A stretch of 64,000 nucleotides of DNA from Mycobacterium lentiflavum (GTDB taxonomy: Bacteria > Actinomycetota > Actinomycetes > Mycobacteriales > Mycobacteriaceae), in NCBI RefSeq assembly GCF_022374895.2, contig NZ_CP092423.2:806001-870000 (forward strand). Direction: 5' to 3'. Made by a program: the position numbers and the translations under genes. The notes beneath the pieces are model-generated. The model had not been told where the DNA came from. It searched no databases and was given only the letters and a program-made list of their open reading frames with translations. Positions 27,007 to 35,291 of the stretch are shown here, piece after piece (position 1 is the stretch's first letter; each line of letters starts with the position of its first letter).

Positions 27007-28635
27007 CTACGACGGGTAGTGCGGCGGCCGGTAGATCTGCGGCTTGGCGACCGGTAGCTGGCCGCCGGCCGAGTCTTGGTTTTCCGGGCCGCGGAAGATC
27101 CGCGGCGCACCGGCCAGTTGCGGTATTGCGGTGGTGGGTGATTCGCCGGTGTGGATCCGGGTCGTCGCATCGGCCGAGGCGGGGGGAGCGCCGGTCGGGA
27201 TGTGGGTCGTCGGCGCCTCCGCATGCTGCGCGACGGCACGCCTGCGGGCGGCGCGGCGGCGCCGCCGCAGCCGGCTGAAGTGTCCGGTGATGATCGCCGC
27301 CACCAGGATGCACACCGCCAGCGCGGACAGCACGACGTCGAAGGTGCTGGTGATCTGCTGAGCGAGATCGTTTCCGTAGACCGGGTTCTGCACCGCATTG
27401 GGCGCTTCCTGGAACCGCGGCGCCAGCACGACGCCCACGATGACCCGCGAAACGCTCAGTGTGGCAACAAGTCCGCTCAGCGTCGTGATCAGCCGAGCGG
27501 AGGCTGACGCCTTGCCTAGATTGATCCGCAGCCAGCTGGCCAGCGCGGCGGTGGCCACGTCGAACACGGCCAGCACGACGCTGTCGTAGCGCGAGTAGGG
27601 GTAGTTCAGGCTCACCGCGACGGCCAGGTCGGTGATCCGCATCGCCACCGACCCCAGACTCCAAATCACGATCAGCAGCAGCCCGGTTCGGGCCGCCGCC
27701 CGCCACGCCCCCTCCTCGGACGACACTGTGCGGGCCCGCCCGAACAGCGTGCGCGGCACGAAGATCGCCGCGGCCGCGGCCCACGCCAGATAGCCCTCGA
27801 ACCCGACGCCCGCCGTCGACGTGTTCTGCGCGATGCCGTGGAACGCGTCGATGTCACGGCCGACCGGGAGCAGCCAGACGATGATCCCGGCGACCAGCGT
27901 CGAGGCCCCCAGCGCGATCGTCGCCAGCCGGGACGCCCTGGTGCCGCTAAGCAGCCACCGCGAAGCGACCAGCACCGCGATCAACGCGACCAGGCCGTAC
28001 ACCGTCGCGGTCACGATGACCGCGATGTTCTGCTTACCGAAGTCGCCGGCCGCGTCGCCCAGCGCGTACTTCACCCGCCAGTACAGCGTGAAGCCGACGC
28101 TCGAGGCCGCGGCCAGCATCGAGACGTAGCCGATGATCTGGGCGGATCTGGACCGCCCGTCCGCGGTGTCGTCGTCGGTCGCGGCGGCGTAACCGCCCGA
28201 CTGTGTGCTCAGCAGCGCGCCGGCCACACCCAGCCAGGCGCCCGGCCCGACACCGCCCGGCACGGTCACGGTCCCGCCGAAGCGGACGGTCTCGAACGCG
28301 TCGAACCCGACGAAGGCGAGCACCAGTGCCAAATAGGGAACGTTGAGCGCCAGCCGAAGCCCGCTGACCGTCCGCCCGAAACCGGGCAACGCGATGGCGA
28401 TCAGCGAGAGCAGCGTCACCCCGATCAGGGCCGCGAACACGGACGTGTTGCTGTCGGCGATCGCGATGCCGAAGTACAGGTTCCACGGCAGCAACGCCGC
28501 CGCGAGGAGCAAGACGGCGGCGGTCAGGTCGGCCACGACGTTGCGTCGCGGGGCTGGTGCCCCGGCAACCTGCGGGCCCGCGGCCGGCACACCCCTGATG
28601 GGGCCGGTAGGCGCCTCGTCGTTGCTCTGGCTCAC
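27007..28635 (-). CDS. Multi-pass membrane protein (Rv0537c-like)
   Basis: A 542-residue protein with about twelve hydrophobic helices between residues 45 and 460, then a cytoplasmic tail with an RLRRRRRAARRRA patch and Thr/Pro-rich repeats (THIPTGAPPAS, TRIHTGESPTT). No catalytic motif is recognised. It matches Rv0537c in position; function is unknown. GTG 28635 is chosen because GGGGGGAA precedes it; the upstream 14 codons are not needed. It is divergent from the Thr/Pro-rich protein gene, with a 269-nt gap holding both promoters. Confidence 0.8.
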   Translation of the reverse strand: MSQSNDEAPTGPIRGVPAAGPQVAGAPAPRRNVVADLTAAVLLLAAALLPWNLYFGIAIADSNTSVFAALIGVTLLSLIAIALPGFGRTVSGLRLALNVPYLALVLAFVGFDAFETVRFGGTVTVPGGVGPGAWLGVAGALLSTQSGGYAAATDDDTADGRSRSAQIIGYVSMLAAASSVGFTLYWRVKYALGDAAGDFGKQNIAVIVTATVYGLVALIAVLVASRWLLSGTRASRLATIALGASTLVAGIIVWLLPVGRDIDAFHGIAQNTSTAGVGFEGYLAWAAAAAIFVPRTLFGRARTVSSEEGAWRAAARTGLLLIVIWSLGSVAMRITDLAVAVSLNYPYSRYDSVVLAVFDVATAALASWLRINLGKASASARLITTLSGLVATLSVSRVIVGVVLAPRFQEAPNAVQNPVYGNDLAQQITSTFDVVLSALAVCILVAAIITGHFSRLRRRRRAARRRAVAQHAEAPTTHIPTGAPPASADATTRIHTGESPTTAIPQLAGAPRIFRGPENQDSAGGQLPVAKPQIYRPPHYPS

Positions 28636-28904
28636 GGTTCCCCCCGGGTATCGAGGACGGTTACTGACGGCGCACATTCGCTTTGGCGGCCAGGGAACCC
28701 CCTGCCGAGGCGGCTTCGTTGCTTACTTGGAAACATAATCTCCGTTTGGACGACGCGGGAGTGACCGCCCGGTTTGGGAACGCGGTTACGCTGCGCCTGT
28801 AGGCGAACGGGGTCGCCCGAATGATTGTTACTGCCGACGGTACCGAAGTGTAATGATGCCGGGACAAGCTGGTTGCGGGGTCGGCCAGCCGAAGGAGAGC
28901 AGGT

Positions 28905-30677
28905 ATGGACGTCGTTTTGGGGGTCGCTGTCACCGGCCCCGTCGCCCGCTTGGCGCTTGTCGGAGCGGGTGCCGGCGGTAGTGACGTGATCGACCAGTCC
29001 GTCGTCGACCTGGCTAACAACCCCATCGAACAACTCACCGAAACCGTGGTCGGGACGAATCGGCTGCTGGCGAACGAGCACCACCGCCTGGTCGGGACCC
29101 GGCTGTGCTGGACCGACCATCCCAGCGCCGACCAGCTGCGGCAGGCGCTGGAGGATTCCGGCGTCCACAACGTCGCGGTGCTGTCGCAGTCGCAGGCGGT
29201 GACGGCGCTGATGCGCGCGGCGGGCCGGTCCGGCGGCGCACTGGTGGTGGACGACAACACGGCGACGCTGTCGGTGGTGGGCTCGGCCGACGGGGATCCG
29301 GACGCGCCGCCGACCATGTTGGCCAGCGAGCTGCTGGGCGGCGACGCCACCGGCACGCTGGACACGATGATGGCGCGCCTCGGTGAGTACCCCGACGCCA
29401 CCAACGACGTGTTTCTGGTCGGCGCCTCGCCCGATCTGACCGGGGTCGCCGACCAGCTCCGCGACGCGACGATGCGGGTGCAGATTCCCGAAGATCCCAC
29501 CTTCGCGCTGGCCCGCGGCGCCGCGATCGCCGCCGCACCGCCGCCCGCAGACTCCACCGCAATGGCTCCGGCCCTCGGGCTGACCGGCGACGCGACCGCG
29601 ATGGCGCCCGCGGCCGGGCTGACCGGCGATGCGACCGCGATGGCCCCTTCCGCCGGGTTGGCCGATCCCGCCGCGGTCGACCAGCTGGCGTACTCGATGA
29701 CCGACGATGACGACGACCTGTTTGCGGGCGAGGTCGACGATTTCGACGACTTCTACGACGATGACCCCGACGCGGAGACCGGCCCGCTGAAACTGAGCCG
29801 CCGGTCGTTGCTGCTCGGCAACGCCGTGATCGCGTTCGCGGTCATCGGGGTGGCCTCGCTGGCCGTCGCGGTGGTGGTCGCGGTCCGGCCGACCGCGGCC
29901 CAGGAGCCGGTGGTGGGACACCAGAACGCCGCGCCGGGCAAGTTCATGCCGCTGTTGCCGACCCAGCAGCAGGCGCCGGTGCCGCCGCCGCCGCCCGAAG
30001 CGCCCAACGCGGGCTACCAGGGCGGCGTCATTCCGGCTGTGCCGCGGGCGCCCGTGGGCCCGGCACCGGTCGCTCCCGCTCCGGAAGCGCCGGTCGCGCC
30101 GGTTGTTCCGGGTCTGGTACCCAACCCGGATGGGCCGATCCCGATTCCGGTGCCGATCATCGTCCCGTACCCGGGCTGGCGGCCACAGCCGCCGTGGTAT
30201 CCGCCGTACACGCCGCCGACATACACGACGCCGACCACGCCGACGACGCCGACCACGCCAACGACGCCGACCACGCCGACGACGCCAACCACGCCGACGA
30301 CGCCGACCACGACTCCGTACACGCCGCCGACGACACCGACGACCACGCCGATTACGCCGACGACGACCGTCGCGCCGACGACGACGCCGTACACGCCGCT
30401 TACGCCGACGACGACCGTCGCTCCCACCACGGTCGCTCCCACGACGCAGCAGACCCAGACCCAGCTCACCCAGACGCAGCAGACGCAGACACAGCAGCCG
30501 ACGGTCCAGCCGACGCAGCAACCCACCCAGCAGCCGACGCAACAGCCCACCCAGCAGACGGTGGCGCCGAAGCCGCCCACGCAGCAGCAGACCGCGGCGC
30601 CCAAGCCGCCGCCGCAGACCGTGGCCCCCAAGCCGCCATCCAGTGGCGGGGGCGGTCACTCGTCTTCCGGGTTCTGA
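28905..30677 (+). CDS. Membrane-anchored Thr/Pro/Gln-rich protein (Rv0538-like)
   Basis: A 590-residue protein. Residues 1-205 form a globular domain with an actin-like feel (DVVLGVAVTGPVARLALVG, GGALVVDDNTATLSVVG). A roughly 14-residue motif TGDATAMAPAAGL then repeats three times, followed by an acidic stretch and a single helix near 300-327 (NAVIAFAVIGVASLAVAV). The outer part is low-complexity: a Pro/Ala linker, nine TTP units, Thr/Pro variants and QPTQQPTQ repeats, ending SGGGGHSSSGF. Probably a wall-spanning protein. ATG follows AAGGAGAGCAG. It matches Rv0538; function is unknown. Confidence 0.85.
   Translation: MDVVLGVAVTGPVARLALVGAGAGGSDVIDQSVVDLANNPIEQLTETVVGTNRLLANEHHRLVGTRLCWTDHPSADQLRQALEDSGVHNVAVLSQSQAVTALMRAAGRSGGALVVDDNTATLSVVGSADGDPDAPPTMLASELLGGDATGTLDTMMARLGEYPDATNDVFLVGASPDLTGVADQLRDATMRVQIPEDPTFALARGAAIAAAPPPADSTAMAPALGLTGDATAMAPAAGLTGDATAMAPSAGLADPAAVDQLAYSMTDDDDDLFAGEVDDFDDFYDDDPDAETGPLKLSRRSLLLGNAVIAFAVIGVASLAVAVVVAVRPTAAQEPVVGHQNAAPGKFMPLLPTQQQAPVPPPPPEAPNAGYQGGVIPAVPRAPVGPAPVAPAPEAPVAPVVPGLVPNPDGPIPIPVPIIVPYPGWRPQPPWYPPYTPPTYTTPTTPTTPTTPTTPTTPTTPTTPTTPTTTPYTPPTTPTTTPITPTTTVAPTTTPYTPLTPTTTVAPTTVAPTTQQTQTQLTQTQQTQTQQPTVQPTQQPTQQPTQQPTQQTVAPKPPTQQQTAAPKPPPQTVAPKPPSSGGGGHSSSGF
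30225..30305 (+). repeat. Tandem 9-bp coding repeat (nine TTP units)
   Basis: Nine consecutive 9-nt units of the form ACSACGCCR encode Thr-Thr-Pro from residue 441 of the Rv0538-like protein. Degenerate Thr/Pro and Gln/Thr repeats continue to about 30570. Such in-frame repeats can vary in number between strains. Confidence 0.85.
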
Positions 30678-30686
30678 TCGCGGCTC

Positions 30687-31343
30687 ATGGCCGGCGATCT
30701 GGTCACGGTGGTGCTGCCGTGTCTGAACGAGGAGGAGTCGTTGCCGGCGGTGCTGGCGGCCATTCCCGCCGGCTATCGGGCACTGGTCGTGGACAACAAC
30801 AGCACCGATGACACCGCGGCCGTCGCCACCCGGCACGGCGCTGACGTCGTCGCCGAACCACGGCCCGGATACGGCTCGGCGGTGCACGCCGGCGTGGTCG
30901 CCGCGACGACTCCGATCGTGGCGGTCATCGACGCCGACGGCTCGATGGATGCCGGCGAGTTGCCGCGGCTGGTCGCCGCGCTCGAGCAGGGCGCGGACCT
31001 GGCAACTGGCCGGCGGCGGCCCGTCGCCGGGCTGCACTGGCCGTGGGTCGCGCGGGTGGGCACCGTGGTGATGAGCTGGCAGCTGCGCACCCGCCACGGC
31101 CTGCCGGTCCACGACATCGCGCCGATGCGGGTCGCCCGCCGGGATGCGCTGCTGGGTCTCGGGGTCGTCGATCGACGCTCCGGGTATCCGCTCGAGTTGC
31201 TGGTGCGTGCCGCGGCGGCCGGCTGGAGTGTCGTCGAGCTCGACATCAGCTATGGCCCCCGCACCGGTGGTAAGTCGAAGGTCAGCGGTTCACTGCGGGG
31301 CAGCATCACCGCGATCCTGGACTTCTGGAAGGTGATTTCATGA
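30687..31343 (+). CDS. Family 2 glycosyltransferase (Rv0539-like)
   Basis: A 218-residue GT-A enzyme of the polyprenyl-phosphate mannosyl/glucosyltransferase type. The N terminus VVLPCLNEEESLPAVL, YRALVVDNNSTDDT and the metal-binding DADGS are characteristic, and GYPLELLVRAAAAGWSVVELDI is the usual C-terminal segment. No membrane domain is fused. The acceptor is probably a lipid-linked carrier. It starts 9 nt after the Thr/Pro-rich gene and overlaps the next gene by 4 nt (ATGA). Confidence 0.87.
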   Translation: MAGDLVTVVLPCLNEEESLPAVLAAIPAGYRALVVDNNSTDDTAAVATRHGADVVAEPRPGYGSAVHAGVVAATTPIVAVIDADGSMDAGELPRLVAALEQGADLATGRRRPVAGLHWPWVARVGTVVMSWQLRTRHGLPVHDIAPMRVARRDALLGLGVVDRRSGYPLELLVRAAAAGWSVVELDISYGPRTGGKSKVSGSLRGSITAILDFWKVIS

Positions 31344-32011
31344 CCGACCTCCCGGCGACGCTGCTCGTGGTCGCCAAGGCGCCGGAGCCCGGCCTGGCCA
31401 AGACCCGGCTGGCGGCTGCGGTCGGCGATCGGGTCGCGGCCGAGATCGCCGCGGCGGCGTTGTTGGACACGCTCGACGCGGTGGCCGCCGCCACGGTGAG
31501 CTCGCGGGTGGTGGCGCTGACCGGCGACCTGGATGCGGCCGCCGGTGCGGCGCAGATCCGGCAGCGGCTCGAGGCGTTCACGGTGATCGAGCAACGCGGT
31601 GACGACTTCGCCGACCGGCTGGCCAATGCCCACACCGACGCGGGCTTGCATTGCGGTGGCCTTCCGGTGCTGCAGATCGGCATGGACACCCCGCAGGTGA
31701 CGGCCGAGCTGTTGACCGGCTGCGCGCGCCGGCTGTTAGGGGCGCCGGCCGTGCTCGGCCCGGCCGACGACGGCGGTTGGTGGGTGCTCGGGGTGCAGAA
31801 TCCGGCGATGGCCGAATGCCTGCGCGCCGTGCCGATGTCTCAACCCGACACCGGGGAGCTCACGCGAAAGGCGCTGCACGACAACGGTATTGATGTGCTG
31901 CTGGTGCAGCAACTGAGCGACTTCGACGTCGCTGCCGATGTCGCCGCGGTACGAGAGGGCTGCGGGCACGCTAGTCGCTTTGCTCGCGTCACCCGCGCGG
32001 CGGGACTGTAA
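31340..32011 (+). CDS. DUF2064 glycosyltransferase-like protein (Rv0540-like)
   Basis: A 223-residue nucleotidyl/glycosyltransferase-fold protein of the TIGR04282/DUF2064 type. It has LLVVAKAPEPGLAKTRLA at the nucleotide site, QIGMDTPQVTAELL (aspartate at the metal position) and GPADDGGWWVLG. The ATG overlaps the GT2 stop, so the two are coupled and probably act on the same glycoconjugate. Reaction not known. Confidence 0.83.
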   Translation: MTDLPATLLVVAKAPEPGLAKTRLAAAVGDRVAAEIAAAALLDTLDAVAAATVSSRVVALTGDLDAAAGAAQIRQRLEAFTVIEQRGDDFADRLANAHTDAGLHCGGLPVLQIGMDTPQVTAELLTGCARRLLGAPAVLGPADDGGWWVLGVQNPAMAECLRAVPMSQPDTGELTRKALHDNGIDVLLVQQLSDFDVAADVAAVREGCGHASRFARVTRAAGL

Positions 32012-32048
32012 GCCACTGTAAGCCGGCGCTGACGGCTCGGCCTCGGTC

Positions 32049-32103
32049 GAGGGTGCGCCCCGGGCGGCGACTCGCCGCACTGTCCCGCCGCTGGGGCACC
32101 CTC
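32049..32103. terminator. Hairpin between convergent genes
   Basis: GAGGGTGCGCCCC at 32049-32061 pairs with GGGGCACCCTC at 32093-32103 around a GC-rich loop. It lies between the stops of the DUF2064 gene and the minus-strand SDR gene, where a bidirectional terminator is expected. There is no T-rich tail. Confidence 0.5.
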
Positions 32104-32119
32104 AACGCCGTGCCCAACG

Positions 32120-32866
32120 TCAGGCGGTATATCCGCCGTCGACGTTCCAGTTGGCTCCCGTCACGAATCCCGCCTCCGGGCCAGCCAGGAAACTCACCAC
32201 TGCAGCGACGTCACCGGTGTGCCCGTAGTGGTCCAGCGCCATGACTTGCCGCATGGCGTCAGCGAATTCGCCATCGGCGGGGTTCATGTCGGTGTCGATC
32301 GGACCGGGCTGCACGTTGTTCACGGTGATTCCGCGCGGACCCAGCTCGCGGGCCAGGCCCAGGGTCAGCGATGCGACCGCGCCCTTGGTCATCGCGTACA
32401 CGGCCAACCCCGCCACCGGGACACGGTCGGCGTTGATGCTGCCGATGTTGATGATCCGCGAACCCGCGCCGAGGTGACCGATCGCGCTGCGGATCGCCGA
32501 ATAAACGCCGCCGATGTTGATCGCCACCACGCGGTCGAACTGCTCCTGCGGGTATTCGTCGATCGGCGCCAGGTACGCGGTCCCGGCATTGTTGACGAGG
32601 ATGTCCAATCCGCCGAGGTCGGCGACGGCCTGCTCGACCGCTGCGCTGACCTGTGCCGGATCGGCGCTGTCGGCGTGGATAGCCACCACCTTGGTCCCGC
32701 TGGCGGTCACCTCGGCGGCGAGCTTGTCCGCCGCGGCGGCCGATGACGCGTAGGTGAACGCGACCGCGGCACCGTCGGCGGCGAGCCGGCGCACGATTCC
32801 CGCGCCGATTCCGCGCGCGCCTCCGGTCACCAGCGCTCGGCGTCCGGCTAGGGGTGCTGTGCTCAT
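32120..32866 (-). CDS. Short-chain dehydrogenase/reductase (SDR)
   Basis: A 248-residue classical SDR. TGGARGIGAGIVRRLAADGA binds the dinucleotide, NNAG is present, and the active site includes the Ser in INIGSINA and Y/K in YAMTKGAVASL. The C terminus ANWNVDGGY is typical of the FabG-like subgroup. Substrate unknown. ATG 32866 follows AAAGGTAG and is preferred over the in-frame ATGs 18 nt upstream. It is divergent from a TetR gene, its probable regulator, and absent from this site in M. tuberculosis as I recall it. Confidence 0.87.
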   Translation of the reverse strand: MSTAPLAGRRALVTGGARGIGAGIVRRLAADGAAVAFTYASSAAAADKLAAEVTASGTKVVAIHADSADPAQVSAAVEQAVADLGGLDILVNNAGTAYLAPIDEYPQEQFDRVVAINIGGVYSAIRSAIGHLGAGSRIINIGSINADRVPVAGLAVYAMTKGAVASLTLGLARELGPRGITVNNVQPGPIDTDMNPADGEFADAMRQVMALDHYGHTGDVAAVVSFLAGPEAGFVTGANWNVDGGYTA

Positions 32867-32888
32867 GTCGCTACCTTTCATCATTTCG

Positions 32889-32900
32889 AACCGATTGGTT
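32889..32900. promoter_or_regulatory. Possible TetR operator AACC-GATT-GGTT
   Basis: A 4-bp half-site pair with a 4-bp centre sits in the 107-nt gap between the SDR and TetR genes, 23 nt upstream of the SDR start. A TATGAT hexamer just beyond it could be the TetR gene -10 box. The palindrome is short, so support is modest. Confidence 0.35.
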
Positions 32901-32973
32901 ACAAAGTATGATCAGCTCAAGCCGGTTGTCGAGCGAAAGATCCCGCTGTGATGTGGATCACGAAAGGCAGAGC

Positions 32974-33531
32974 ATGGCGGTAGGGCGACCCCGGCAGTTC
33001 GATTCCGACCACGTCGAAGACATCGCGATGCGGTTGTTCTGGTACCGCGGCTTCGACGGAGTGTCGATCAGTGATCTGACCGAGGCGACGGGGGTGAATC
33101 GTCGGTGCATCTACGCCGAGTTCGGCTCGAAAGAAGGCCTCTTCGAACGGGCCACGCGGCGCTACATCAATGGTCCGGGCGGCTACATGGCAACGGCGCT
33201 CACCCGCGCGACCGCCCGCGAGGTCGCCGAAGCCATGGTGCATGGAGCGGCCGACGCGACATCGGGTGACCCGGATGGCTGCCTGCTGGTCGGAAGCGCG
33301 GCGGGACTGGCCGAGTTTCGTGACGCAGCCGCGCGTGAGCTGGCACGCCGGTTCGACAAGGCGGTGACCGCGGGCGAACTCGGCGATGTCGACACCATGT
33401 TGCTGGCTCGCTGGATTAGCGCTGTCTGCCAGGGGATTGCGATCCAGGCCCGTAGCGGTGCCGATCGCGCGCAACTGCACGCGATCGCCAATCTGGCCTT
33501 GGCGGGCTGGCCGAAGTCCCAGCAAAGTTAG
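32974..33531 (+). CDS. TetR/AcrR family transcriptional regulator
   Basis: A 185-residue regulator. The helix-turn-helix lies near residues 15-50 (FWYRGFDGVSISDLTEATGVNRRCIYAEF in the order expected for TetR, with the KEGLFERA exit). The C-terminal ligand domain is unassigned. ATG 32974 follows GAAAGGCAG. Divergence from the SDR gene suggests it represses that gene and itself. The stop overlaps the convergent DUF732 gene by 4 nt. Confidence 0.88.
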   Translation: MAVGRPRQFDSDHVEDIAMRLFWYRGFDGVSISDLTEATGVNRRCIYAEFGSKEGLFERATRRYINGPGGYMATALTRATAREVAEAMVHGAADATSGDPDGCLLVGSAAGLAEFRDAAARELARRFDKAVTAGELGDVDTMLLARWISAVCQGIAIQARSGADRAQLHAIANLALAGWPKSQQS

Positions 33532-33878
33532 CCGCGTCCGCCCTTGCCAGTTTCCTCGAGTTGCTTCGGGCAGTATGACTTCGCGGAAATCGTCGCGAAC
33601 TGGACGGCACCACTGGTGGTCAGCGCGGGATTGTTTTCCTTGAGGTCGTTGAGTAACTGCAGACCGGAGACGCCGCGAGAGATCAATCCGCACACCGACT
33701 TTCCGGCGCTTATCGCTTGGCCGGGGTCCTGAAAGCTGATCCCCACCGCGTGCAGGTCCGCCAGGAAGACTTCGTTGTTGTCATCGACGGCCGCTTCATC
33801 GACGCCGGTATCGGCATACGCCGGCACCGCGATGACGAATCCCATCGAGATGCCGAGAACGGCTAGCGCCAGCTTCAT
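33528..33878 (-). CDS. Secreted DUF732 protein
   Basis: A 116-residue exported protein. A clean signal peptide (MKLALAVLGISMGFVIAVPAYA) is followed by the DUF732 core: DNNEVFLADLHAVGI, GKSVCGLISRGVSG and a second cysteine in SAKSYCPKQ, the two cysteines probably forming a disulfide. DUF732 proteins are small, mycobacteria-enriched and of unknown function. A second family member, Rv0559c-like, lies at 57.4 kb. It is downstream of the two PPE genes (gap 52 nt) and could share their transcript. Confidence 0.82.
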   Translation of the reverse strand: MKLALAVLGISMGFVIAVPAYADTGVDEAAVDDNNEVFLADLHAVGISFQDPGQAISAGKSVCGLISRGVSGLQLLNDLKENNPALTTSGAVQFATISAKSYCPKQLEETGKGGRG

Positions 33879-33930
33879 AATTCCTCCGTCGGTGTGCTGA
33901 TGTTCCTCGGCGACAAGGGCTTTCCCGCCG

Positions 33931-35277
33931 CTAAGATTCGGTCGAAATGGCCGGCGCCGGTACGTCGTCGCTGACGTGCACCGCGTGGACGCCGGGCGTG
34001 GTCGTCAGCCTGGCAACCAAGTCGTCGAGCCCGGCTTCGTCGACGCTCCAGTGCTGCACCTGGTCGGGCTGTTCCTGCAGTTGCGCGATGACGCGGTCGA
34101 GTTTGACCGGACCCACGCGGCGCTCGCCGGTGATTGCGCGGGCCTGGATGCCGGTTGCGCTGACGACGCGAGAGACCGGGCTGCCCAGCGCACCGCCCGC
34201 CAAACTGCCCAGGGTCGCCTCGTTGATCAGGCCGGCCGGGAACTCGGCCGCAGGCGCCGTTGCCACGCTGGCCGGCAGCGCGGTGGCGGCCAACCTGATC
34301 GCCGGGGTGGCGGTCGCCCAGCTTGGCGGCACCGACATCGAGCCCACCGCCGGCGCGCCGCCCAGAACCGCCGACACCGGCCGCACCGCGCCGACGGCGG
34401 CAAGATGCCCCGGCGAAGCCAGACCGGCGCCCAGCGACGACTTGGCCATCGCGGCACTCCACGGCGCGTAGATGAAGAAGTTCTTCCACTGCGAAACACC
34501 AAGGCCGATACTGGCATTGGCGACGTTGGTCCACGTGCCTTGACTGCCGATCGACGAAATGGCGGAGTACAGCGCCTCCCACATCGGTGCGACGTCCGAG
34601 CTCCCCGTCACTCCCGTGATCAGTTGCTGCCAAAATGTCGCGTACTGGCCGGTGAGCGAATTGATGTAGCTCTCCAGCTCCGTCAGCCATGACGACAGGG
34701 ATTGAGGTGATGCCGCTGCCGCCGTGGCTGCCTGCGCGGTCGCGGCGGTGGTTTGCGGCGCCTCGCTGAACGCTGTCAGCTCACCGGCGGATTCCGAGGC
34801 GCTGGCGTAGCTGAACATCACCTCCACGTCCTGAGCCCACATCTGGGCGTATTCGGCTTGGTTGGCCGCGATCTCGCCGTTGTTTTGACCGAGGACATTG
34901 GTCGCCAACAGCTCTTCGAGCTCGACACGATTCTCGATGATCAGCCCCAGGGGCACGGCCGCCGCCAACGCGGCCTCGTAGGCGCGGGCCGCGGCCAGCG
35001 CCCGCGACGCGGCCTCCTCGGCCTGAGCCGCCGTGGTCGACATCCACGTCACATACGGTGCCGCTGCGGCCGCCATGGCCTCCGACGACGGACCTGCCCA
35101 CGACTCGTCGACCAGATCCGAGATCACCGCTGCGTACGAGGCCGCGGTGGAATGCAACTCGGCGGCCAGCGCCTCCCAAGCCGCGGCGGCGGCCAACAAT
35201 GACCCCGAACCCGGGCCCGCGTACAGCAGACCGGAGATCAGCTCCGGTGGCTGCACTGCGAAATCCCCGAAAACCAT
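33931..35277 (-). CDS. PPE family protein, SVP subgroup, with C-terminal extension
   Basis: A 448-residue PPE protein. The N-terminal 180 residues are the PPE domain (FAVQPPELISGLLYAGPGS, DESWAGPSS). The SVP signature is in GSMSVPPSWATATP. About 50 further residues after it do not belong to the usual subgroup end: an ITGERRVGPVKLDRVIAQL segment, a charged helix and HAVHVSDD. It lies 14 nt downstream of the other PPE gene, so they form an operon. No PE partner is visible nearby. Confidence 0.85.
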   Translation of the reverse strand: MVFGDFAVQPPELISGLLYAGPGSGSLLAAAAAWEALAAELHSTAASYAAVISDLVDESWAGPSSEAMAAAAAPYVTWMSTTAAQAEEAASRALAAARAYEAALAAAVPLGLIIENRVELEELLATNVLGQNNGEIAANQAEYAQMWAQDVEVMFSYASASESAGELTAFSEAPQTTAATAQAATAAAASPQSLSSWLTELESYINSLTGQYATFWQQLITGVTGSSDVAPMWEALYSAISSIGSQGTWTNVANASIGLGVSQWKNFFIYAPWSAAMAKSSLGAGLASPGHLAAVGAVRPVSAVLGGAPAVGSMSVPPSWATATPAIRLAATALPASVATAPAAEFPAGLINEATLGSLAGGALGSPVSRVVSATGIQARAITGERRVGPVKLDRVIAQLQEQPDQVQHWSVDEAGLDDLVARLTTTPGVHAVHVSDDVPAPAISTES

Positions 35278-35291
35278 TGCCGTGCCTCTCC

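Noticed and set aside
30225..30305. Non-coding satellite or CRISPR-like repeat
   Set aside because: The 9-nt period stays in frame inside a well supported gene and encodes Thr-Thr-Pro.
28632..31112. 826-codon open frame antisense to the Thr/Pro-rich protein gene
   Set aside because: Composed of Arg/Gly/His-rich sequence typical of the complement of high-GC coding DNA; the plus-strand genes have clear families and ribosome sites.
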